In this document: piece after piece, positions 1-4,222 of the stretch
Layout: each line of letters starts with the position of its first letter
Position numbering within the stretch: position 1 is the stretch's first letter
DNA from: CAYMLQ01 sp964390795
Lineage (GTDB): Bacteria > Verrucomicrobiota > Kiritimatiellia > RFP12 > UBA1067
Length of the DNA: 5,863 bases
Reading direction: 5' to 3'
NCBI GenBank assembly: GCA_964390795.1
Contig: CAYMLQ010000359.1
Coordinates: forward strand, 1-5,863
The notes under the pieces: model-generated
Told to the model about the DNA's origin: nothing
What the model saw: the letters and a program-made list of their open reading frames with translations, nothing else
Database searches by the model: none
Translations under genes and position numbers: made by a program

Positions 1-1085
1 TTATGGATGTCGACCTTCCGCATGGTTGCCAAAGTCCGTTCCTTCGGCGAGATTCGCCGCGAGTTCCAAGCCCACGTAATGGAAGCCAATGGGAGCATTG
101 TTCCTGCCGAGATGGCGATGAGCCCCAATTCGAAGCCGGCACCATTGCTCGATGTCTTAAATCCCGAGGCCGTGGATTGGTTCCTAGTTGAGTTCCGCAA
201 GAGATACCTCGAGCCAATGAAGGGCTTACTCGCTGGCTTGTTTTCAATGAAGACTGCCTCCCGTATGTCGGCATAGCGGTAAACAATCGTCGATTCGACT
301 ATTGGCGTAACACCACCTTTAGCCCGCGCGTGCTCACACTCTGGCAGGAATATTGTCGCAACAAGAACGTAATTCACCGCGGACAGTTGGTGGACAAGTT
401 TCCAGTGCATGACCCGCAGATGGTTGCGAATGGCGGAGGAATGACGATGCTTGTTCCAGGATGGAACGTGCCTGCTTCCGTCGAACCCGGTCAGCGTTTC
501 GCAGAACTGCCCAAGGTCGATGGAATTTGGAAACACTGGACCGATTTTACCTGCGAGCAATACCTGCAGAACTGGATCGGACGTCTGGCCCAACTCGCCA
601 ATGAAGTGAACCGCGACGTAAGCCAGTGGAAAGGCGTGATGTATTTTGGCCTGCACTACTGGAGCTTGCCATACGAACAGATCGCTAACCCGCAGTTCAG
701 CGTGCCAAAGATGCATTGCTGGGGCGCGTGGGGACGACAGCGCGGCGTGGATCTCGAGCGTCTGGCTGCACATCCGGAAATCGACTGCGTTGTCTGTGAA
801 ACCTATCCGCCCATTGAAGCGAATCTGACGGAGTTTGTCGCTGAATACGAACGCATCACCCGTGAAGCAGGAAAGACATTTGGAGTCATGCTTCACCGAG
901 ACGACAAATGGCAGCTCAAACTTGACGAGGAGAAAAGACGATGGGATCTGATCGCAAGAGCCAAACCTACCGTTATTTCCCGGTATCCGAGCGCCCACAT
1001 GCTTCCTGGAAACGAGTTCTACAGCGCCGAAGGTGAAAAGCTCTTTGCTGCGCGGCTTGCCCAATACAAACAGGCCGGGCGGTGA
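1..1085 (+). pseudogene. Glycoside-hydrolase-like protein, 5'-partial, one frameshift
   Basis: The reading frame is open from the left edge (first complete codon at 1), runs in frame 1 to about 241, and continues without a break in frame 3 to the TGA at 1083-1085. Adding one T to the T run at 241-244 joins the two halves into a smooth sequence, GLFFNEDCLPYVG. The repaired product is about 361 residues and lacks its N-terminus. It is rich in Trp, Tyr and His, as carbohydrate-active enzymes often are. The Asn-Glu pair in FFNED (Glu codon 249-251) and the Glu in CVVCETYPP (798-800) lie 183 residues apart. They could be the acid/base at the end of strand 4 and the nucleophile at the end of strand 7 of a clan GH-A (beta/alpha)8 barrel. 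That assignment is inference; I cannot name the family. No signal peptide is visible because the start lies outside the window. Two sampled 60-base lines (241-300, 841-900) count 47% and 50% GC, below the right half of the window. A real mutation or an assembly/homopolymer error would look the same here. Confidence 0.6.
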
Positions 1086-1119
1086 TGTTCACAGAACACA
1101 CCCAAGCTGACAAAGGGAC

Positions 1120-1131
1120 GGGGGGGGGGGG
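1120..1131. repeat. Run of 12 G
   Basis: Twelve consecutive G residues lie between the end of the glycoside-hydrolase-like gene and the first recognisable transposase codons. Such a run is unusual in bacterial DNA. It coincides with the point where homology to the transposase starts, which fits a misjoin or a low-quality poly-G read tail carried into the assembly. A genuine phase-variable G tract is possible in principle, but no intact gene sits beside it. Confidence 0.85.
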
Positions 1132-1473
1132 AATCAGGGTCTTGCCCAGCTTACGTACAGGGAGAGCCTTCGGGACATCGAGACTTGTCTGCGGGNNNNN
1201 NNNNNCAGCACGCTGGCAGACGCCAACGAGAAGCGCGACTGGCGCATCTTTTCCGACTTTGCGCACGTCCTGATCTCGCAGGCCACTGACCTCTATGCGG
1301 GAGAGGACTTCGGTGTGGAACTGACGGAGGCGGCCTACGCGCTGGACTCGACGACCATCGACCTTTGTCTCTCCCTGTTTCCCTGGGCGACGTTCCGCCG
1401 CGCCAAGGCCGCAGTCAAGCTCCACACGCTCCTGGCACTGCGCGGCAACTTCCCGGCCGTGGTTATCGTGTCG
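1132..1473 (+). mobile_element. IS4-family transposase remnant (DDE, internal fragment)
   Basis: Frame 1 reads LAQLTYRESLRDIETCLR before the 10-N gap. After it come STLADANEKRDWRIF, then YALDSTTIDLCLSLFPWA and VKLHTLLALRGNFP. These are hallmark segments of a common IS4-group transposase with a DDE nuclease fold. The Asp in ALDSTTIDL is the expected first catalytic acid. The second Asp (normally in a VMDRGY-like segment) and the Glu region are absent, because similarity stops near 1473 in the middle of the protein. Roughly the first 40 residues are also missing, and no start codon or terminal inverted repeat is visible. Only about 115 of the usual 370-400 residues are represented, so the element cannot move itself. 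The frame is the same on both sides of the Ns, which is compatible with one original gene. The family is recalled from memory, not searched. Confidence 0.85.
1196..1205. other. Assembly gap of 10 N
   Basis: Ten Ns interrupt the transposase remnant between CLR and STLADANE. In intact relatives, as I remember them, about 17 residues separate these motifs, whereas the gap plus its flanking bases allow only 4. The true gap is therefore probably near 50 bases and the N count is a placeholder. Confidence 0.9.
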
Positions 1474-1630
1474 GCGGAAAGAACCGCGCCGCAAGCCCGT
1501 TCGACAAAACACCCCCCGTTGACGACCTTCTCGAACTCAGCGGTCTCCCGTACGCACGCGAAAGCCTCGTCCTGAAGATACACGTCGTGAACCCGTGTCG
1601 GGATTGCGATCCCGACCTACGGGTGCGGAT
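1474..1630. other. Unassigned stretch between IS remnant and vapC
   Basis: Transposase similarity ends near 1473 and the vapC stop codon lies at 1631-1633. The frame-3 reading on the plus strand (for example SPFDKTPPVDDLLELSGLPYARE around 1500-1570) is protein-like and could be the tail of another broken gene. I do not recognise it, it has no start of its own, and the minus strand is open here too. The only structure I can support is the hairpin at 1592-1623. Confidence 0.4.
1592..1623 (-). repeat. REP-like palindrome with GTAG tetranucleotide
   Basis: On the plus strand, GTCGGGAT (1597-1604) and ATCCCGAC (1609-1616) form a perfect 8-bp stem around a TGCG loop. An outer pairing, CCCGT (1592-1596) with ACGGG (1619-1623), extends it past a 2-base CT bulge. 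Read on the minus strand, the inner stem is directly preceded by GTAG (1620-1617). A GTAG-like tetranucleotide followed by a GC-rich hairpin is the usual form of REP elements mobilised by RAYT (TnpA-REP) transposases. The hairpin lies 7 bases past the vapC stop codon, so it could also stabilise or end the vapBC transcript. No T run follows on either strand, so a classical Rho-independent terminator is unlikely. Confidence 0.6.
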
Positions 1631-2047
1631 CTACCCCGGCATCAGCAGCGGAATCACGTGTTGGCGGTTGCGGCGGTAGACATTGAAATCGCTGTCGAGT
1701 GTCAGGACGCGGTGTTTCGGATAGAGCTCCGACATTCTGACGAGACAGGCGTCCGCCAGCGACATGGGCACATCGGCATACTTCCGAAGGAGGTCACACA
1801 CGGGCACGATTTCGTTGTTCAGGCAGAAGACGCTTTTGAGTCCGCCGGATCTCAGCATCCCTTCGATTTGTGCTACGCCCCCGGGTATTGTCCGCAGAAG
1901 AAAGACCGCTTCCGAAAGCGCCGCCTCGCAGGTGAGCATTGGCCCCGCCGCCTGCTTGAGCTGCTCTACCGTCCACGCATGATAGGTGTCGCGGGCATTG
2001 ATGAGTGCCACAAGGGGGCCCGCATCGATGATGACCGGCAGATTCAT
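1631..2047 (-). CDS. vapC: VapC-type PIN-domain toxin ribonuclease
   Basis: This 138-residue protein has the length and layout of VapC toxins, Mg2+-dependent endoribonucleases that cut tRNA, rRNA or mRNA when not bound by antitoxin. The PIN-domain acids are in place: Asp8 in VIIDAGPLVAL, Glu46 in the CEAALSEA helix (Glu41 nearby), Asp99 in SLADACLV, and Asp118 with Asp120 in LTLDSDF. The ATG at 2047-2045 overlaps the stop of the upstream antitoxin gene in an ATGA junction. That supports this start and implies translational coupling in one operon. No frameshift or missing catalytic residue is visible, so it should be active unless neutralised. The RNA target cannot be told from sequence. A GTAG-type hairpin sits just beyond its stop codon. 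Confidence 0.93.
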   Translation of the reverse strand: MNLPVIIDAGPLVALINARDTYHAWTVEQLKQAAGPMLTCEAALSEAVFLLRTIPGGVAQIEGMLRSGGLKSVFCLNNEIVPVCDLLRKYADVPMSLADACLVRMSELYPKHRVLTLDSDFNVYRRNRQHVIPLLMPG

Positions 2048-2286
2048 TTTCCATACCCCTGCATATGCCGGGGGTGCGCCGACAGATCACAAGGCCCCTC
2101 CACTGTTCCGGAAAACTCCCTGACACAATCGTAGGCGGACGGTTCAGCGGCCTTTGACTGGTCTTCATCGATGTATTTCAACACGGCCGCGCGGATCAGT
2201 TCCGAGCGCGACGTCTGGCGCTTCTCAGCGGCGACGCCCAGCCTGCTCGCAAGCGACTGAGGCATCTTAAGTGTGACGGTTGTCAT
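2044..2286 (-). CDS. vapB: VapB-type ribbon-helix-helix antitoxin
   Basis: This is an 80-residue protein. Residues 1-40 have the ribbon-helix-helix (CopG/Arc-like) pattern: a short beta strand TTVTLKMP, a helix around SLASRLGVAAEKRQ, then TSRSELIRAAVLKYI. The rest is a flexible tail ending in DLSAHPRHMQGYGK. A similar tail is common in RHH antitoxins paired with PIN toxins, where it wraps the toxin and blocks its active site. The RHH dimer should bind the operator upstream and repress the operon, more tightly with VapC bound. The ATG at 2286-2284 has a strong Shine-Dalgarno, GGAGGAG, 3 bases upstream. The TGA at 2046-2044 overlaps the vapC start by 4 bases. The gene looks intact. Pairing with VapC rests on this overlap and the family features. 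Confidence 0.92.
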   Translation of the reverse strand: MTTVTLKMPQSLASRLGVAAEKRQTSRSELIRAAVLKYIDEDQSKAAEPSAYDCVREFSGTVEGPCDLSAHPRHMQGYGK

Positions 2287-2289
2287 GGT

Positions 2290-2296
2290 CTCCTCC
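2290..2296 (-). promoter_or_regulatory. Ribosome binding site of vapB
   Basis: On the minus strand GGAGGAG lies 3 bases before the ATG (the core GGAGGA 4 bases before). This strong site favours high synthesis of the antitoxin, while the toxin depends on coupling through the ATGA overlap. Confidence 0.8.
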
Positions 2297-2304
2297 GAAG
2301 GGTA

Positions 2305-2327
2305 TTACCGATTCAGACAAATGGTAA
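2305..2327. promoter_or_regulatory. Operator-like inverted repeat upstream of vapB
   Basis: TTACC (2305-2309) and GGTAA (2323-2327) form an inverted repeat with 13 bases between the arms. One arm overlaps the predicted -10 box of vapBC and the other lies in the 5' leader. RHH antitoxins commonly bind such repeats to autorepress their operons. The left arm also sits in a short local palindrome, GGTATTACC (2301-2309). Confidence 0.5.
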
Positions 2328-2349
2328 CACCTGGCTGGCGCGGGGTCAA
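2321..2349 (-). promoter_or_regulatory. Sigma-70-type promoter of vapBC
   Basis: On the minus strand the -35 box TTGACC (2349-2344) and the -10 box TACCAT (2326-2321) are exactly 17 bases apart. They match consensus at 5 and 4 of 6 positions. Transcription would start about 25-30 bases before the vapB ATG, leaving a short leader with the Shine-Dalgarno site. The -10 overlaps the inverted repeat, as expected for autorepression. Confidence 0.6.
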
Positions 2350-2429
2350 GGACACTGGCAGAAATCCAAGTAGAATTACGATTCGGTCATTTTTCCGTGT
2401 CCGAATTGTCATTCTCACAGTGTATTCTA

Positions 2430-2451
2430 CTCCTGCGATTAACAACAGGAG
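2430..2451 (+). promoter_or_regulatory. Hairpin sequestering the Shine-Dalgarno of the sulfotransferase-like gene
   Basis: CTCCTG (2430-2435) can pair with CAGGAG (2446-2451) around a 10-base loop. The right arm contains most of the Shine-Dalgarno AGGAGG (2447-2452), which lies 5 bases from the ATG at 2458. Folding would hide the ribosome binding site. The stem is only 6 bp, so its effect may be modest. No clear promoter was found in 2350-2430. Confidence 0.45.
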
Positions 2452-2457
2452 GGGGTT

Positions 2458-3229
2458 ATGAAACACACGCTTCTCTGCTTCGCTCTTCTCGCCCTGCCGC
2501 TCCTCGCCTACGAGCGCCTGCAGTGGCCGACCGACAACCCTCTACATCGCCAACAAGGCCATCACGCACGAGCAGGCGATCGCGGCAGGAGCCGATCCCA
2601 AGAAAGGGCCGTATGATAACGGCCAGATGGATGCGGTCGTCGAAGTGGACATGCAGGGCAACGTGGTCTGGGAGTGGTGCTTCTTCGACCACGTGGTGCA
2701 GGACGTGGACGCGGCGAAGGCCAACTACGTCGGCGCGGGCAAGGCCATCAAGGACTACCCCGGACGCATCAACATCAACATGCCCGACCGCCCGCTCAAG
2801 CGCGACTGGCTGCACTGCAACTCGATGGACTATAACGCCGAGTCCGGCCACATCGGCTCCAGCGGCCAGCGCCTGCCGAACGGCGGCACCTTTATCTGCT
2901 CCGACACCGAGGGCCACTTCTTCGAGGTGACCTCCAAGGGCGAACTGGCCTGGGAGTACATTAACCCTGTGACGCGCGACGGCCCGGTGAAGGTGTTGAA
3001 TGACGCGTTACCGATGGTGAACTCCGCTTTCCGCGCCTATCGCTATGCCGCCGACCATCCCGCTTTCAAGGGCCGTGATCTCACGCCCAAGGGCACCATC
3101 ATCGAACGCGCCACACAAGGCCTTGATATCTATCCCAAGCGCCGCCCCGAGGGTGACCGTCCTCGGGCAGGCGGTGAAAGAAGGGTGGGCAACAAGCTTG
3201 CCACGCGGCCGCCTCAGCCGCCACAATAG
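2458..3229 (+). pseudogene. Arylsulfotransferase-like protein, frameshifted and internally shortened
   Basis: The ATG at 2458 has a strong Shine-Dalgarno and begins a hydrophobic signal, MKHTLLCFALLALPLLA, but its frame then derails. Removing the extra T at 2509 rejoins it to the main frame as LLATSACSG, then TLYIANKAITHEQA, giving a lipoprotein-like signal with Cys21 as possible lipid attachment site. The body resembles bacterial arylsulfotransferases (beta-propeller enzymes that pass sulfate between aryl esters through a transient sulfo-histidine): VVEVDMQGNVVWEW, DWLHCNSMDYN, QRLPNGGTFICSDTEGHFFEVT, WEYINPVTRDGPVKV. The His and Asn of LHCNS match active-site residues of the family. The repaired product is only 256 residues. 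As I recall relatives, some 150 residues, with several propeller blades and the likely catalytic His, are missing between NSMDYNAE and SGHIGSSGQ near 2843-2851. Nine bases separate its stop from the sulfatase start, suggesting one operon. Export to the periplasm or envelope is expected if the frame is intact in the organism. Confidence 0.75.
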
Positions 3230-3238
3230 AGGGTACTA

Positions 3239-3468
3239 ATGGAAACGGTAATCTGCTTGTGCGTGGCCGTGTTAACCTCCGGCAAAAGCCCGGCGCAATT
3301 GCACATAACCTTCATTGGCGAGGGCAAGAAAGAGATCGGAGCCACTCCGAACGGGCGCGTGATCGAGCCCGTGGCTTCGACGGAACTGCATCAGGTCGAG
3401 ACGACCATCGCCGAGCTTCTCAAGGGCACGGGCTATGCCACGGCGCACTTCGGCAAGTGGCACGTGGG
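3239..3468 (+). pseudogene. Sulfatase N-terminal fragment lacking the catalytic Cys motif
   Basis: The ATG at 3239 follows GAGGG with 5-base spacing and lies 9 bases after the preceding gene. Residues 1-20 look like a weak signal peptide, METVICLCVAVLT, then LHITFI, which resembles the first beta strand of alkaline-phosphatase-fold sulfatases (usually PNIxFI). The next segment, GKKEIGATPNGRVIEPVAS, then ETTIAELLKGTGYATAHFGKWHVG, is very characteristic of formylglycine sulfatases; the Lys in GKWH is an active-site residue. Between FI and GEGKK (3316/3317) one expects about 60-70 residues with the metal-binding Asp-Asp and the C-x-P/A-S-R motif whose Cys becomes formylglycine. None is present, though the frame is kept. 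The gene then runs into the 100-N gap, so the C-terminal two thirds are unseen. As written it could not be an active sulfatase. A deletion in the organism and an assembly collapse are equally possible. Confidence 0.75.
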
Positions 3469-3568
3469 NNNNNNNNNNNNNNNNNNNNNNNNNNNNNNNN
3501 NNNNNNNNNNNNNNNNNNNNNNNNNNNNNNNNNNNNNNNNNNNNNNNNNNNNNNNNNNNNNNNNNNNN
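3469..3568. other. Assembly gap of exactly 100 N
   Basis: One hundred Ns separate a sulfatase N-terminal piece from a metallophosphoesterase C-terminal piece read in a different frame. Finishing both proteins would need well over 1 kb, so the gap length is a convention and not a measurement. No gene should be drawn across it. Confidence 0.95.
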
Positions 3569-3884
3569 ACGTGGGTGGCCGGTGCCTATTCATCAACTGC
3601 TTGTCCAGAACCGTGTCACCATTGTCTTCCACGGTCACGACCATTTCTATGCGAAGCAAGATCTCGACGGCATCACATATCAGGAGGTACCGCAACCGGG
3701 AAACCCCGCAAGCGACCGCGGCCCCCGAACCGCGGTCGAATACGGCTACCGCAACGGCGTCACCCTCGGCGGTTCCGGTCATCTGCGGGTTGGCATCGCC
3801 TCTAATCAAGTGACGGTTGACTACATTCTTGCTGGACGGTCCGTTGCGCACGCATATAAGATTTTTGTGCAACGAAAACAATGA
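3569..3884 (+). CDS. Metallophosphoesterase, C-terminal fragment
   Basis: Starting with the first complete codon at 3570, the frame reads GWPVPIHQLLVQNRVTIVF, then HGHDHFYAKQ, DGITYQEVPQPGNP, YGYRNGVTLGGSGHLRV and VTVDYILA, and ends at the TGA at 3882-3884. The HGHDH segment is the C-terminal metal-binding motif of calcineurin-like phosphoesterases, where the histidines bind one ion of the dinuclear centre. The flanking pattern (IHQLL upstream, a YQE-PQP segment, GSGHLRV before the last strands) matches secreted bacterial phosphoesterases often found in PVC genomes. The N-terminal motifs (DxH, GDxxD, GNHD) would lie in the gap. About 104 residues are visible. The substrate is unknown; such enzymes act on phosphomonoesters, phosphodiesters or nucleotides. 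It lies on the same strand as the sulfatase fragment and could belong to the same operon, but the gap prevents proof. Confidence 0.82.
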
Positions 3885-3927
3885 GTTAGTCAAAGGTCGC
3901 GCCACCCCAAGCCATCGTTGTTCCACC

Positions 3928-3950
3928 GGTATGGGCGAGACGCCCATGCC
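3928..3950. repeat. GC-rich hairpin, possible dispersed repeat
   Basis: ATGGGCG (3931-3937) and CGCCCAT (3941-3947) pair perfectly around an AGA loop. Flanking GGT and GCC extend the stem to 10 bp with one G-U pair. It lies 43 bases past the phosphoesterase stop. There is no T run on either side, so a REP-like or other dispersed palindrome is likelier than a terminator. Confidence 0.6.
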
Positions 3951-4023
3951 AGATATCATGTACACAGATTCTTCCGGAAATCCAGCAATATTCCCGCTCA
4001 CAAACAGGAGGTTTGAGCTTGCC

Positions 4024-4051
4024 ACTTTCACACTTCATGAAGTGTGAAAGT
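4024..4051. repeat. Perfect 28-base palindrome
   Basis: The 28 bases from ACTTTCACACTTCA to TGAAGTGTGAAAGT equal their own reverse complement without a mismatch. As RNA they fold into a 12-bp stem with a CATG loop; as DNA they could be a two-fold symmetric protein site or extrude as a cruciform. The half-site CTTTCACA (4025-4032) and its mirror TGTGAAAG (4043-4050) are 10 bases apart, about one helical turn. Confidence 0.9.
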
Positions 4052-4068
4052 ATCCAGCCAAGGATACT
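4049..4068. repeat. Second inverted repeat, sharing 3 bases with the first
   Basis: AGTATCC (4049-4055) and GGATACT (4062-4068) are perfect 7-base inverted arms around the loop AGCCAA. The first three bases also belong to the 28-base palindrome, so the two hairpins compete at their boundary if both form in RNA. Confidence 0.75.
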
Positions 4069-4074
4069 GAGGTA

Positions 4075-4090
4075 CTTTCACATGTGGAAG
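4075..4090. repeat. Third palindrome, repeating the CTTTCACA half-site
   Basis: CTTTCACA (4075-4082) is followed directly by TGTGGAAG (4083-4090). The two halves are inverted copies with one imperfect (T-G) position. The left half is identical to the half-site in the 28-base palindrome 50 bases earlier, but here the halves abut instead of being 10 bases apart. Confidence 0.65.
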
Positions 4091-4222
4091 AAGGATGCGA
4101 GAGGTTACGCGGTATCATGGCCATGCTCACATCGATCCGAGGGGCGCATACACCGAAACTGCGTCCAACACGTGACCCCACACTTTCGTCGGTTACACTT
4201 CTTCGACTCGTTTGCAAAGCGC

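Larger units (their letters stand above)
3885..4222. other. Intergenic region between convergent genes, rich in palindromes
   Basis: These 338 bases lie between the phosphoesterase stop and the stop of the alpha-galactosidase on the other strand. I see no convincing gene. The region is AT-richer than its surroundings (3961-4020 counts 45% GC). It holds four inverted repeats, at 3928-3950, 4024-4051, 4049-4068 and 4075-4090, listed separately. From about 4091 to 4222 I see no structure. None of the palindromes is followed by a T run, so I do not call a Rho-independent terminator for either gene. Confidence 0.7.

Noticed and set aside
1335..1583. Minus-strand frame over the transposase remnant and the unassigned stretch
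   Set aside because: More than half of it is antisense to clear transposase motifs, and the rest has no recognisable feature.
1592..1623. Rho-independent terminator for vapBC
   Set aside because: The stem is strong but no T run follows on the minus strand; the GTAG head fits a REP-like element better.
2406..2428. Promoter for the sulfotransferase-like gene (TTGTCA with TATTCT)
   Set aside because: The two boxes are only 11 bases apart, too close for a sigma-70 promoter, and no better -35 lies at the right distance.
2456..2917. 153-codon minus-strand frame opposite the sulfotransferase-like gene
   Set aside because: The plus strand carries family-specific motifs, and the antisense product (Val/Ala/Asp-rich) is a typical GC-rich shadow.
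3239..3805. Open frame continuing from the sulfatase piece across the Ns
   Set aside because: It exists only because N codons are not stops. The sequence right of the gap codes for a phosphoesterase in a different frame.
4006..4120. Possible small gene with AGGAGG at 4006-4011 and a TTG start at 4019
   Set aside because: The spacing is good, but the frame runs through the palindromes and then antisense into the GH36 gene with no natural stop in the intergenic region. More likely chance.
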